Source of the DNA: Pseudomonadales bacterium
Lineage (GTDB): Bacteria; Pseudomonadota; Gammaproteobacteria; Pseudomonadales; Azotimanducaceae
DNA: 44,119 nt
NCBI GenBank assembly: GCA_021295875.1
Contig: JAGWBN010000001.1
Span: forward strand, 1 to 44,119
Direction: 5' to 3'
Shown: positions 12,827-21,635 of the stretch, piece by piece
Layout: each line of letters opens with the position of its first letter
How positions within the stretch are numbered: the stretch's first letter is position 1
Notes under the pieces: model-generated
The model's input: the letters and a program-made list of their open reading frames with translations, nothing else
The model's database searches: none
What the model was told of the DNA's origin: nothing
Position numbers and translations under genes: made by a program

Positions 12827-14190
12827 GTGCGAATGGCGTCGTCGAGGCCGCCCCAGGCGAGCGGCACGGAGGCGACCTCGGCGCATCCCTCAAGGACCTG
12901 GTCGCGGGCATCCTGGACGAGGCCAGACGCCAGGGCGCAAGTGCCGCGGAGGTATCGGCCGGCGACTCCACCGGCGTCGTCGTATCGGTCCGCAAGGGCG
13001 ACTTGGAGACCGTCGAGTTCACCAACGACCGGGGCTTCGGCATCACCGTCTACCTCGGCGCCAGGACGGGCTCGGCGAGCACCACCGACGCGGGATCCGA
13101 CGCGATGCGCGAAACCGTGCGCGCCGCCATCAACATCGCGAAATTCACCGAGGAGGACCCCTGCAACGGTCTCGCCGACGCCGAACTGATGGCGCGCGCG
13201 CTGCCGGACCTCGATCTGGATCATCCCTGGGAACTCGACGTTCACGAAGCCACCGAACGCGCGCTGGAAGCCGAGGCCGAGGCGCTCGCCCACGACTCAC
13301 GGATCGTCAACTCCGAAGGCGCCAACGTCGCCACCCATCGCGGCTTCCACGTCTACGGCAACTCCCACGGCTTCCTCGAGGTGTCGTCGGGTACGCGCCA
13401 TTCGACGGCCTGCAGCGTGATCGCCGAAGACGCGGGGGGCATGCAGCGGGACCACTGGTACACGGTGAGCCGCGTCCCGGAGCATCTCGAGGACCCCGTC
13501 GACGTGGGTCGCGAAGCCGGGCGCCGTGCGGTGGCCCGACTCGGTCGGCGGCCGGTTGCCACGGGTTCCTACCCGGTGCTGTTTGCGCCACCGGAAGCCG
13601 GAGGGCTGATCGGCAACCTGCTGGCGGCGATCAGCGGCGGCGTGCTCTACCGCAACGCCTCCTACCTCGTGGGTGCCCTGGGACGGCGGGCTGCGGCCGC
13701 CGGCATCACCCTGGCCGAAGAACCGCACCGTCGGCAGGGTCTCGGCAGCGCCTCCCATGACGGCGACGGCGTGGCCACCCGTGCCAAGGCGTTCATCGAC
13801 GACGGCGTGGTCGCGAACTACATCCTCGGCAGCTACTCCGCGAGGCGCCTGGGGATGACCACCACCGGTAACGCCGGCGGCGTCTTCAACCTCGACTTGA
13901 AGGCCGAGATGCGTTCGCCGGCGGCGTTGATGCGCGACATGGGAACCGGACTCCTGGTCAACGGCCTGATCGGCCAGGGCGTCAACCTGGTGACCGGCGA
14001 CTACTCCCGCGGCGCGTCGGGAATCTGGATCGAGAACGGCGAGCCGCAGCATCCGGTGGACGAGATCACCATCGCGGCCAATCTCGACGACATGCTCAAG
14101 GGTATCGTCGGCTGCGGCGACGACATCGACCGGCGCGGCAACATCCACACCGGCTCGCTGCTGATCCGGGAGATGACGGTCGCCAACTGA
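12823..14190 (+). CDS. pmbA: TldE/PmbA-family metalloprotease subunit
   Basis: PmbA (TldE) is the non-zinc partner of TldD, and the two form the active protease. The sequence has the family layout: an N-terminal domain with [15 protein letters not shown], and a C-terminal core with [37 protein letters not shown] and the closing [17 protein letters not shown]. It has no HExxxH motif, as expected. The ORF track starts at 12736, inside tldD. GTG 12823 overlaps the tldD stop (GTGA) and gives 455 residues, near the usual 450. Having tldD and pmbA adjacent differs from E. coli, where they are far apart. The gene is convergent with the next one and no terminator was seen in the 35-bp gap. Confidence 0.95.
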   Translation: MSANGVVEAAPGERHGGDLGASLKDLVAGILDEARRQGASAAEVSAGDSTGVVVSVRKGDLETVEFTNDRGFGITVYLGARTGSASTTDAGSDAMRETVRAAINIAKFTEEDPCNGLADAELMARALPDLDLDHPWELDVHEATERALEAEAEALAHDSRIVNSEGANVATHRGFHVYGNSHGFLEVSSGTRHSTACSVIAEDAGGMQRDHWYTVSRVPEHLEDPVDVGREAGRRAVARLGRRPVATGSYPVLFAPPEAGGLIGNLLAAISGGVLYRNASYLVGALGRRAAAAGITLAEEPHRRQGLGSASHDGDGVATRAKAFIDDGVVANYILGSYSARRLGMTTTGNAGGVFNLDLKAEMRSPAALMRDMGTGLLVNGLIGQGVNLVTGDYSRGASGIWIENGEPQHPVDEITIAANLDDMLKGIVGCGDDIDRRGNIHTGSLLIREMTVAN

Positions 14191-14225
14191 CGCGCCGCAC
14201 AGGAAGTCTCGCGAATGGGCTGAAT

Positions 14226-16136
14226 CTAGCCCTCGGACCCGTGCAACCTAAGAATCTCTCCGCGCTTGGGCACGCGCGACAGGGCTTCGGCGATGTCGAC
14301 GCCGTCGAAGAGGTCGGCGAGGAGCCGGTCGATGGTGTCGTAGTCGAAGGCGTTGCAGGCGGACTCGAGGTTGGCCAGCGCCGGGCGAAGCTCGGACCAC
14401 GGCATCCGGGACTCCACGGCGCGGAGGATCTTGCGGTGTTCGGTGCCCATGGCGCCCTCGCCGACGAGCAGTTCCTCGGTGAGCTTCTCGCCGGGCAGCA
14501 GCCCGGTGAAGTGGATCTCGATGTCGCCCTTGGGATTGTGCTCGTCGCGCACGTTGTAGCCCTTCAAGCGGATCATCTTGCGGGCCAGTTCGTGGATCTT
14601 CACCGGCGCGCCCATGTCCAGCACGAAGACGTCGCCGCCGGTGGCCAGGCTGCCGGCCTGCAGCACGAGAGCCACGGCTTCCGGAATGGTCATGAAATAG
14701 CGCGTCACCTTGGGGTGGGTGACGGTGACGGGCCCGCCCTTGTCTATCTGCTCGAGAAACAGCGGCACCACGGAGCCGGACGAGTCGAGGACGTTGCCGC
14801 AGCGGACCATGCAGAACCGGGTGGAGTCGTTCTCGTCGTCGAGCGCCTGCAGAATCATCTCCGCGAACCGCTTGCTGGCACCGAGGACGTTTCGCGCCCG
14901 CACCGCCTTATCGGTGGAGATCAGGATGAAGTTGGACACCCCGGCCGCGATCGCCGCCTGCGCGGTGTGCAGGGTTGCCAGGGTGTTGTTCTCGATGACC
15001 TGGATGATGTTCTGCTGCGCCAGGCTGACGTGCTTGTAGGCGGCGGCGTGGTAGACGGTCTCGACGCCGTCGCGTCGCATGGTGCGTTCCACCAGGGCAC
15101 GGCTTACCAGCGATCCGAGGACCGTCACGATGGATGAACCGATGCCCTCGGCCACGGCGATGCCGCGCAGCTCACGCTCGATCTCGAACAGGGCGTACTC
15201 GGACTGGTCCAGGACGACGAGACGCGAGGGTCCGAGGCGCAGGATCTGGCGGCACAGCTCCGAACCGATGGAGCCTCCGGCGCCGGTCACGAGCACGCTG
15301 CGGTGGGTGACCGACTTGCGCAGCAGGTGGGGCAGGGGCGGTACCTCGTCGCGGCCGAGCAGATCGGCGATTTCGACGTCCCAGGAGGTGGCGGGCTCGG
15401 CACCGGCGACCACCGCCTGGATGTCGGGGATCAGGCGCACCCGCACCGGGTAGGGTTCGAGCTTCTCGATGATCCGTCTGCGGTCTTCGGCGGAGGCGGA
15501 GTCGACGGCGACGAGCACTTGGGCGATGCCGTGGCTCGCGACCAGCTCCGCCAGCGCGGTTACCGGAAACACCTCGAGCCCATGGACGATGCGGCCGATG
15601 GCCTGTTGGTTGTCGTCGATGAATGCCACCGGATGGTAGTTGCCGCTGCGCCGCATCTGCAGCACCAGGTGTGCACCGGCGTCGCCGGCGCCGTAGACGG
15701 CCACCGACTTGCGTACCAGGTTGGCCGGTGCCGCATCGGCGTAGGCGCGCACGAGGAAACGGGTGCCCGCCGTGCCGCAGAACGCCAGCAGCGCGAAGAT
15801 CACGGGTACCGACCGGGGGAAGTCCTCCAGTTGGACCATGTAGGCCAGCGCGGTCAGCGCCACGGCCGTCAGCAAGATGCCCTTGACCAGGGTCCAGATC
15901 ACCGCCGGACCCAGGTAGCGCATGACGTGGCGGTACAGACCCAGGTGGGCGAACACGGGTATGCACGCCAGGGTGACCGCGAAGCCGGGCCAGAAAGGCA
16001 CGACATCGAAGCTCCAGTGGCCGTGACGCAGCACCAGGGCGACCCACAGGGCACCCGGGATGATCATGCAGTCGCTCGCGATGGCCAGGGCGAGCTTCTG
16101 CGGGCGGGTCAGCCAGCGGATCGCTTCACGGTTCAT
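14226..16136 (-). CDS. wbpM: WbpM/FlaA1-type nucleotide-sugar 4,6-dehydratase, membrane-anchored
   Basis: This 636-residue protein has four N-terminal membrane helices (about 15-125), a first Rossmann segment (VYGAGDAG, 147-154) and a C-terminal extended-SDR domain (TGAGGSIG, 284-291). WbpM-type enzymes convert UDP-GlcNAc to the 4-keto-6-deoxy sugar used to make QuiNAc or FucNAc for O-antigen. The catalytic region reads ISTDKAVRARNVLGASKR. The Lys (K422) is kept, but the Met that family members have four residues before it is Leu418. The track start at 16283 lies in the neighbouring gene; ATG 16136 overlaps that gene's stop as ATGA and gives the usual cytoplasmic N-terminus. The exact substrate is inferred. 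Confidence 0.9.
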   Translation of the reverse strand: MNREAIRWLTRPQKLALAIASDCMIIPGALWVALVLRHGHWSFDVVPFWPGFAVTLACIPVFAHLGLYRHVMRYLGPAVIWTLVKGILLTAVALTALAYMVQLEDFPRSVPVIFALLAFCGTAGTRFLVRAYADAAPANLVRKSVAVYGAGDAGAHLVLQMRRSGNYHPVAFIDDNQQAIGRIVHGLEVFPVTALAELVASHGIAQVLVAVDSASAEDRRRIIEKLEPYPVRVRLIPDIQAVVAGAEPATSWDVEIADLLGRDEVPPLPHLLRKSVTHRSVLVTGAGGSIGSELCRQILRLGPSRLVVLDQSEYALFEIERELRGIAVAEGIGSSIVTVLGSLVSRALVERTMRRDGVETVYHAAAYKHVSLAQQNIIQVIENNTLATLHTAQAAIAAGVSNFILISTDKAVRARNVLGASKRFAEMILQALDDENDSTRFCMVRCGNVLDSSGSVVPLFLEQIDKGGPVTVTHPKVTRYFMTIPEAVALVLQAGSLATGGDVFVLDMGAPVKIHELARKMIRLKGYNVRDEHNPKGDIEIHFTGLLPGEKLTEELLVGEGAMGTEHRKILRAVESRMPWSELRPALANLESACNAFDYDTIDRLLADLFDGVDIAEALSRVPKRGEILRLHGSEG

Positions 16137-17113
16137 TGGCGGTTCCGCCCGGCTGTGGCCGTTTCGGCAAGGCCGGCCCGATACGCCACGCACGCGGCGG
16201 CCACGGGCAGGCAGGCGGCGGCGAGCGCGGCGAAGCGCCACGCCGGCCAGGCGATGGCAACGCCGGCCATCGGCCACAGCCACGCCACGGTGTAGAGCCA
16301 GAAAACGCCGGCGGTCGCGCCGTGGCCGCGGCGGGCGCCGATAATCTGGTAGAGATGTGTGCGATGCGCTCGCGCGAACGCTTGGCGGGTGGCGACTCTC
16401 ATGAGCAGGGTGTAGCTGGCATCGAGCCAGAATGCTACCAACAGGATCAAACTCGCCACAAACGGCAATTCACCGCTCTGCCAGAGCCACAACGCGGTCA
16501 CGCCGGTCGCGAGACCAAGGAACAGCGACCCCACGTCGCCCATGAAGACCCGGGCGGGGGCCCAGTTGAAGCACAGGAAGCCCGCCGTCGCGGCGAGCAG
16601 GATCCAGGCGAACGACGCCGAGTCCTGCAGGTCGCCGAATATCAACGCGCCGCCCGCGTAGGCGATGGCCTGGGAAGCCGCCAGGCCGTCGGTGCCGTCC
16701 ATGAAGTTGTAGAGGTTGACCCACGCCGTCACCCCGACGATGGCGACGACGGCAAGGGCCAAAGGCAGATCGAAGAGCCAGAGCACGCTCGTCGCGCTTA
16801 AGGCCAGGTAGCAGCCGAGGCGGACGTCGCGCCGCAGGTCGCGGGCGTCGTCGGCGAGTCCGACAGCCGCGATCGCACCGCCACACGCGGCGAGTACCAC
16901 GGCGGGCGGGTAGTCTCTTGCCACGACCGCGAGCCACACGACGACGGGTACGACGAAGCCGATGCCGCCCGAGGTGGTCGTTGGCCGGTCGTGGGAACTG
17001 CGTTGGTTGGGCAGCGCGACGAGTCCGAACCGTGGACCCTCGCGCCACACCAGGGCGGTGATCGCCGCCGCCGCCACGAAGGCGGCGGCGGCTTCCATCG
17101 GCGTCCCGATCAA
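16133..17113 (-). CDS. WecA/WbpL-family undecaprenyl-phosphate sugar-1-phosphate transferase
   Basis: This is a polytopic membrane enzyme (326 residues, about ten hydrophobic segments) of the polyprenyl-phosphate N-acetylhexosamine-1-phosphate transferase family. It would start O-antigen or another polyprenol-linked glycan by moving a HexNAc-1-phosphate onto undecaprenyl phosphate. Family motifs present are the Asp pair in GLADDARDLRRD, NLYNFMDGTDGLA, the catalytic VFMGDVGSLFLG and a C-terminal HRTHLYQ. It is coupled by ATGA overlap to the WbpM-type dehydratase, the same pairing as wbpL-wbpM of Pseudomonas. WbpL is the closest analogue by context, but the sugar cannot be read from sequence alone. 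Confidence 0.9.
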   Translation of the reverse strand: MIGTPMEAAAAFVAAAAITALVWREGPRFGLVALPNQRSSHDRPTTTSGGIGFVVPVVVWLAVVARDYPPAVVLAACGGAIAAVGLADDARDLRRDVRLGCYLALSATSVLWLFDLPLALAVVAIVGVTAWVNLYNFMDGTDGLAASQAIAYAGGALIFGDLQDSASFAWILLAATAGFLCFNWAPARVFMGDVGSLFLGLATGVTALWLWQSGELPFVASLILLVAFWLDASYTLLMRVATRQAFARAHRTHLYQIIGARRGHGATAGVFWLYTVAWLWPMAGVAIAWPAWRFAALAAACLPVAAACVAYRAGLAETATAGRNRQ

Positions 17114-17224
17114 GATGCGACCGCCTCCGGCTGCTGCCTCGGCTGCTGGCCCCGTGGTGCCATCGCTTCGCGCCGGAAAAACTCACGCAACGTCTCGGGG
17201 CGAAGGCTAAGCCGTCGCATCCCG

Positions 17225-17248
17225 GGCGCCGCGGTCATCCGCGGCGCC
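17225..17248. other. Perfect 10-bp GC hairpin between the comEA-like and wbpL-like genes
   Basis: GGCGCCGCGG, loop TCAT, then CCGCGGCGCC form a perfect stem-loop. It sits after the comEA-like gene and 112 bp before the wbpL-like start in the direction of transcription. No T-run follows on either strand, so it is at best an atypical terminator or a processing site. The rest of the 186-bp gap (17114-17299) shows nothing else. Confidence 0.5.
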
Positions 17249-17299
17249 GAGTCGGAACCGGGTTCATGCAACCAACGCGTCCAAGAAGAGCACGCCGGA

Positions 17300-17617
17300 T
17301 TATTCGCTCGCGGCTGGAGGCTTTTCAATCGGCGATTTACCGGGCGAGCCGCTGACGACGATCTTCGCCTCGTTCTTCTCAACGATTGATGGGCCGATTC
17401 CCTTGACGCGGGTCAGGTCCGAAGGCGAGTCGAAGCGGCCGTGGGTCTCGCGGTAGCGCACGATCGCCTCGGCCTTCTTCAGTCCGACGCCGTTCAGCAC
17501 CTGCGCGATGGTCTCCGCATCCGCAGTGTTGATGTTGACCTGTTCGACGCTCTCGGCGGCGGCGATTCCGGTCCAGGCCAGCGCCAGGATGGCGAGTAGG
17601 GTTCGTAGTGAGGGCAT
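17300..17617 (-). CDS. ComEA-like helix-hairpin-helix protein (secreted)
   Basis: This is a 105-residue protein. Residues 1-21 (MPSLRTLLAILALAWTGIAAA) look like a signal peptide cleaved after AAA. The rest is a ComEA-type double helix-hairpin-helix: VNINTADAETIAQVLNGVGLKKAEAIVRYR and DLTRVKGIGPSIVEKN. Such proteins bind DNA in the periplasm, and some serve in DNA uptake. Single-domain copies like this are common in gammaproteobacteria and mostly uncharacterised. The track start (17737) is too far upstream; ATG 17617 has GGAGAC ahead of it and gives the signal peptide. I recall a similar HhH gene next to wbpM in Pseudomonas, which supports the synteny view. Confidence 0.85.
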   Translation of the reverse strand: MPSLRTLLAILALAWTGIAAAESVEQVNINTADAETIAQVLNGVGLKKAEAIVRYRETHGRFDSPSDLTRVKGIGPSIVEKNEAKIVVSGSPGKSPIEKPPAASE

Positions 17618-17704
17618 GGCTAGTCTCCAGCTGGTTTTGGTTTGAGGACTGCGGAACATACCCCTTGGAACACGCCGGCCCTGTGCGACATCGCCCATGC
17701 TTGA

Positions 17705-17717
17705 TGTACGAAATCCC
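17705..17717 (+). repeat. Left 13-bp inverted repeat flanking the Uma2 gene
   Basis: TGTACGAAATCCC; its exact reverse complement is at 19022-19034. The two copies face each other across about 1.3 kb that holds only the Uma2-family gene. The outer ends read TG...CA. No target duplication is obvious. Confidence 0.5.
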
Positions 17718-17866
17718 ATGAATTTCGCAATCTCCATCTCGCCGCGCGGGACCAGGGTCTCAGTCGGCCATCAGAGGAGCCGTTCGACAAGCCGCTGAAG
17801 AACTGTTCGACCGTCTCGTCGATGAGCGGATCCGGCGTCGCGCCGCCACGACGATGTACCTTCACC

Positions 17867-18961
17867 TCAGCCGGACGGATCCGGAACGAGCGAGTCGGCC
17901 GACGCCAACCGTGCCCAGAAGTCGGCTTCGTTCGAGCAGCCCGCGGCCGCGGCCAGTAGCGCCTCTCGCGTGGCCGTCGTCGCGGCCAATCGCTCCTCGG
18001 CATCGCCCGACAGCGCAATGCCGCGTAGACGCAGCACTTCCACCGCTGCGGACGCCACAGCTTCACGGCGACCGGCGGCCATTCCCTCGGCATGACCTTG
18101 TTCCCGCCCCTGGGCGAATCCCGTTCGTTGGCCGACGTCGTGCGCGCGTCGCATATAACCCGCGATCTGCGTGTCGTTCATCGGGCCGGTGCCATCGAGG
18201 TCGCCCAGTTGCCGACCGGCGCGCACGAGATGTCCGATCGTCTCTGGCGACGACGACGGTTCGTTCAGCGCGAGGTGGATTTCGTGAGCCTGCCAGGTGG
18301 GCAAAGCCGCGCTCACGGGCTGTTCGCGGTAGTCGTCGTCTTCGAGAACATAGATCGACACTCCGGGGACGACGCGACGCGGACGGCTCGGCGACGAGGC
18401 GTCCGGCGTCTCCACCCAGACCTCGGGAAACCGCCACCGCCGATAGATGCCGAGCTTCTTAACGCGCACATCCGTGGTGTGGTCGACTTCCAGAACGACG
18501 TCGGGTCGCGGATCTCGACAGATCACCGTTTCGCGACCACCCGGCGTCCAGACGTCGGGACGCAGGTAGACGGACTGGTCCGGGTGCATCGCCTCGCTTG
18601 CCCGTCCGGCGCGGTCGACGACGACCATCCGCAATGCGCCCCAGCAGCGGATCGGCGAACCGCGTTCCAACGCGATCCGCATCAGCAATGCCGGCAGGTG
18701 GCCGCCTGGGTTCTCGTGGTCCGGGCCGCCCTCGCGCAGCACCCAGGCCACTGCTTGTTCGCGGCTCCAGTACTCGACGCCCCCGTCGTAGTCCAGGAAC
18801 TGCTCGGCGGTCATGGGAATCGGCACGCAGCCGGGAAAGTCGGCATCCTCCGGACCGTCGTAGCGCATGACGTAGTCCAACACCGCATCCCTTTCCAACG
18901 GCCCGGAATAGACCGCATGACACCGGCGCTTCGAACCTGGCGTCAGTTGAACCTCGGCCAC
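17867..18961 (-). CDS. Uma2-family (DUF820) nuclease-like protein
   Basis: This 364-residue protein contains the Uma2/DUF820 PD-(D/E)XK-like core: RPDVVLEVDHTTDVRVKKLGIYRRWRFPEVWVETP (the first 20 residues carry the acidic motif, then the Lys), followed by the family's VSIYVLEDDDY strand. A C-terminal half rich in Ala, Arg and Glu (GREQGHAEGMAAGRREAVASAA) looks helical. The biological role of Uma2 proteins is unknown; the nuclease idea rests on fold similarity. The start is GTG 18961, with no strong ribosome site. It stands alone between lapA and the comEA-like gene, inside a 13-bp inverted repeat, where the O-antigen genes would be in Pseudomonas. This suggests horizontal arrival. The 249-bp gap downstream (17618-17866) holds no gene I can support. 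Confidence 0.75.
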   Translation of the reverse strand: MAEVQLTPGSKRRCHAVYSGPLERDAVLDYVMRYDGPEDADFPGCVPIPMTAEQFLDYDGGVEYWSREQAVAWVLREGGPDHENPGGHLPALLMRIALERGSPIRCWGALRMVVVDRAGRASEAMHPDQSVYLRPDVWTPGGRETVICRDPRPDVVLEVDHTTDVRVKKLGIYRRWRFPEVWVETPDASSPSRPRRVVPGVSIYVLEDDDYREQPVSAALPTWQAHEIHLALNEPSSSPETIGHLVRAGRQLGDLDGTGPMNDTQIAGYMRRAHDVGQRTGFAQGREQGHAEGMAAGRREAVASAAVEVLRLRGIALSGDAEERLAATTATREALLAAAAGCSNEADFWARLASADSLVPDPSG

Positions 18962-19021
18962 GGTTGCCTACCCGTTGCTGCATTGCCGAAGGGAAAAAGC
19001 ATAACATGTACAAGGGCTTAG

Positions 19022-19034
19022 GGGATTTCGTACA
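19022..19034 (-). repeat. Right 13-bp inverted repeat flanking the Uma2 gene
   Basis: GGGATTTCGTACA on the plus strand, the exact reverse complement of 17705-17717. It lies in the 225-bp gap between the Uma2 start and lapA and adjoins a small hairpin. Confidence 0.5.
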
Positions 19035-19051
19035 CGAGTGTACGCTCGTGT
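19032..19051. other. Small hairpin upstream of the Uma2 gene
   Basis: ACACGAG, loop TGTACG, then CTCGTGT form a 7-bp stem about 70-90 bp upstream of the Uma2 GTG. It could be an operator or a leftover palindrome. It overlaps the right inverted repeat by three bases. Confidence 0.35.
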
Positions 19052-19186
19052 CCGAGTCAGGGGGCGTACCGGCGTGTGCGTCGACAGCGGTCCTCGCCGT
19101 GTTCGGCGAACGAGCTTCGAGTCAGTCGGCGCGGGTCACCACCTGGCGGTGTATTTCCGGCTGCGGCACGGGAACAGAGCCCTCGG

Positions 19187-19471
19187 CTACCTGCGGCCCC
19201 GCCGTAGGGCACGGTGACCGAGACAGGCGACGAGTCCGGCGACCGCGCCGCTTGCGAAGGCGAGTGCCATCCACCAGGACACGGGCCAGGGAGGGCTGAC
19301 GAGGTGCAGGAACCGCAGGCTGACGGGCGTCTGGTTGTCGATGGTGAGCAGGATGCTGGCGGCGACCGTGACGATGAGAACCATGGCGAAGGTTAGCCGT
19401 CGTGCGGTCCGCCGGTAGCGCCCGCCCGAACGCGTGGCGGTTGGGGATGACGACGTCGGCGTTGATGCCAC
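19187..19471 (-). CDS. lapA: LapA-domain (DUF1049) membrane protein
   Basis: LapA is a small inner-membrane protein. With LapB it takes part in lipopolysaccharide assembly and control of LpxC in E. coli. Two membrane helices are visible (about 28-44 and 65-84) around the conserved DNQTPVSLRFLHL segment, with a basic C-terminus. The length is 94 residues. The start is GTG 19471, which shares one base with the ihfB stop (TAGTG), so it is likely coupled. It is the last gene of the gyrA-to-lapA block. The usual next gene, lapB, is not here; the adjoining DNA is the Uma2 segment. Confidence 0.85.
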   Translation of the reverse strand: MASTPTSSSPTATRSGGRYRRTARRLTFAMVLIVTVAASILLTIDNQTPVSLRFLHLVSPPWPVSWWMALAFASGAVAGLVACLGHRALRRGRR

Positions 19472-19800
19472 TAGTGTGTCGCGTCTGCAGCCTCGCGACC
19501 TTGACCCGTCTCCGCTTCTCGGCCTGCGTTGACGCGGTCGCGCAGCTGCTTGCCGGGCTTGAAGTGGGGTGCGTACTTGCCGCCGACGCCAACCGCCTCA
19601 CCGGTCTTCGGATTGCGGCCGACGCGCGCAGGACGGTAGTGTAGCGAGAAGCTTCCGAAGCCGCGTATCTCGATGCGCTGGCCACTCGCCAAGGCATCGG
19701 ACATCCGGTCGATCATGACTTTCACTGCGAGTTCGACGTCCTTCGCCGTCAAGTGCCGCTGGCCCATCGCAATCCGGTCGATGAGTTCGGACCTGGTCAT
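19471..19800 (-). CDS. ihfB: Integration host factor subunit beta
   Basis: IHF beta pairs with IHF alpha to bend DNA sharply at specific sites in recombination, replication and transcription. The sequence is typical: [11 protein letters not shown] start, [27 protein letters not shown] with the intercalating Pro in the arm, and [15 protein letters not shown]. It has 109 residues against the usual 94. The extra [17 protein letters not shown] tail is hydrophilic and overlaps the lapA start. It sits 27 bp after rpsA, the standard gammaproteobacterial order. Confidence 0.97.
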   Translation of the reverse strand: MTRSELIDRIAMGQRHLTAKDVELAVKVMIDRMSDALASGQRIEIRGFGSFSLHYRPARVGRNPKTGEAVGVGGKYAPHFKPGKQLRDRVNAGREAETGQGREAADATH

Positions 19801-19827
19801 GAAATCCCCGTCCGGCGACCCACCGGA

Positions 19828-21579
19828 CTACTCCTTCCCCTCCATCTGCGCCTTGATGAGGTCGCCGAGGGTGGTTGGTCCCGGGCGCTCGGGTTGGGAC
19901 TTCTGGTATTCGCGATGCGCCTGACGTTCGTCGTCCTTGTCACGCGCCTTGATGGACAGCCCGATGGTTCGGTTCTTGCGGTCGATGCTGACGATCTTGG
20001 CGGTTACCTCATCGCCGGCGGACATGGCGGAGCGCGCATCCTCCACGCGGTCTGCGTAGATATCCGACGCCTTCAAGGTGCCGTGGACATCCTCGGCGAG
20101 CCTGATGACCGCCTCCTTGGCTTCGACGCTGACCACGACGCCGCCGACCACGCTGTTGCGGTCGTTGGCGGTGATGTAGTCGTTGAAGGGATCGTTGTCC
20201 AGCTGCTTGATGCCGAGCGCGATGCGTTCGCGGTCGGGGTCGACCGAGAGGATGACGGTGTCGATCTCCTCGCCCTTGCTGTATCGGCGTACCGCCGTCT
20301 CACCGGCTTCCTTCCACGAGATGTCCGACAGGTACACCAGGCCGTCGATGCCGCCGTCGAGGCCGATGAAGATGCCGAAATCGGTAATGGACTTGATGCG
20401 GCCGCGTATCCGGTCGCCGGCCGAGTTGGCCGCCGCGAACTCGTCCCAGGGATTCATCCGGCACTGCTTGATGCCGAGCGAAATGCGCCGCCGGTCCTCG
20501 TCGATGGACAGCACCATGACTTCCACCACGTCGCCGACGGCGACCATCTTGGAGGGATGCACGTTGCGATTGGTCCAATCCATTTCGGAGACGTGAACCA
20601 GGCCTTCGACGCCTTCCTCGATCTCGGCGAAGCAGCCGTAGTCGGTGAGGTTGGTAACCGTCGCCTGCACCCGCGTGCCTTGCGGATAGCGGCGGCCGAT
20701 GTCCACCCACGGATCGTCCCCGAGCTGCTTCATGCCGAGGGACACCTTCTTGCTCTCGCGGTCGAAACGCAGGATCTTGATCGCCACTTCGTCGCCGACG
20801 TTGACGATCTCGCTCGGATGGCGGACCCGGCGCCAGGCCATGTCGGTGATGTGCAGCAGGCCGTCGACGCCGCCGAGGTCGACGAACGCGCCGTAGTCGG
20901 TCAGGTTCTTGACGATGCCTTTGGTCTCCTGGCCCTCGTGCAGTGAGGCGAGCAACGCTTCCCGTTCGGCACTGTTCTCCTCCTCGAGCACCGCGCGACG
21001 CGACACCACGACGTTGTTGCGCCGCTGGTCGAGCTTGATCACCTTGAACTCCAGGGCCCGGCCTTCGAGGTGCGCGGTCTCGCGCAACGGCCGGATGTCC
21101 ACCAGGGAGCCGGGTAGGAAGGCGCGGATGTCGTTGATGTCGACAGTGAAACCGCCCTTGACCTTGCCGTTCAGCACACCCTTGACGACATCGCCGGAGC
21201 CGAACGCCGTTTCGAGCATCTGCCACGACTCGGCCCTCTTGGCCTTTTCGCGGGACAGCCGGGTCTCTCCCCAGCCGTCGTCGACGGTCTCCATGGCGAC
21301 CTGCACCTGGTCGCCGATGGACAGTGCGAATTCACCGTTCTCGTCGTTGAACTGATGTCGCGGAATGACGCCTTCCGACTTCAGTCCGGCGTGGACGATG
21401 ACGAAGTCCTTGTCGATCTCGACGACCGTGCCGGTGATGATCGAGCCCGGCTCCATCTCGACCGTGGCGAGGCTTTCCTCGAAGAGTTGGGCGAAGTTCT
21501 CGTCCATCTCGCCGGACGCGAACAATGCCTCGGTGGCGACGTCCGTCGCCGCTGTTTCCACTTCCAGTTCTTCCGCCAT
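19828..21579 (-). CDS. rpsA: 30S ribosomal protein S1
   Basis: S1 binds mRNA and docks it on the 30S subunit. Six S1 domains can be followed in order, for example [41 protein letters not shown] and [20 protein letters not shown]. The track start at 21627 adds a basic stretch not found in S1. ATG 21579 gives [13 protein letters not shown] and 583 residues, slightly longer than the E. coli protein (557) because of an N-terminal acidic leader and a Lys/Glu-rich end. A GGGA lies a few bases upstream. It follows cmk by 56 bp, the classic cmk-rpsA-ihfB order. Confidence 0.97.
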   Translation of the reverse strand: MAEELEVETAATDVATEALFASGEMDENFAQLFEESLATVEMEPGSIITGTVVEIDKDFVIVHAGLKSEGVIPRHQFNDENGEFALSIGDQVQVAMETVDDGWGETRLSREKAKRAESWQMLETAFGSGDVVKGVLNGKVKGGFTVDINDIRAFLPGSLVDIRPLRETAHLEGRALEFKVIKLDQRRNNVVVSRRAVLEEENSAEREALLASLHEGQETKGIVKNLTDYGAFVDLGGVDGLLHITDMAWRRVRHPSEIVNVGDEVAIKILRFDRESKKVSLGMKQLGDDPWVDIGRRYPQGTRVQATVTNLTDYGCFAEIEEGVEGLVHVSEMDWTNRNVHPSKMVAVGDVVEVMVLSIDEDRRRISLGIKQCRMNPWDEFAAANSAGDRIRGRIKSITDFGIFIGLDGGIDGLVYLSDISWKEAGETAVRRYSKGEEIDTVILSVDPDRERIALGIKQLDNDPFNDYITANDRNSVVGGVVVSVEAKEAVIRLAEDVHGTLKASDIYADRVEDARSAMSAGDEVTAKIVSIDRKNRTIGLSIKARDKDDERQAHREYQKSQPERPGPTTLGDLIKAQMEGKE

Positions 21580-21635
21580 ATCGTCCCAGTCGCCGCCTCT
21601 TCGCGCGGTCGCCCGCGCCGCGTGCACCGCATCCT

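Noticed and set aside
17620-18093. 157-residue minus-strand ORF between the comEA-like and Uma2 genes
   Set aside because: Its first half overlaps the Uma2 gene out of frame, there is no ribosome site, and no known domain is seen. The phrase with a GTTCGAC direct repeat looks like non-coding repeat DNA.
17705-19034. Uma2 region as a complete insertion sequence
   Set aside because: There is no transposase and no clear target duplication. Only the inverted repeat and one cargo-like gene are visible, so it is reported as a candidate cassette only.
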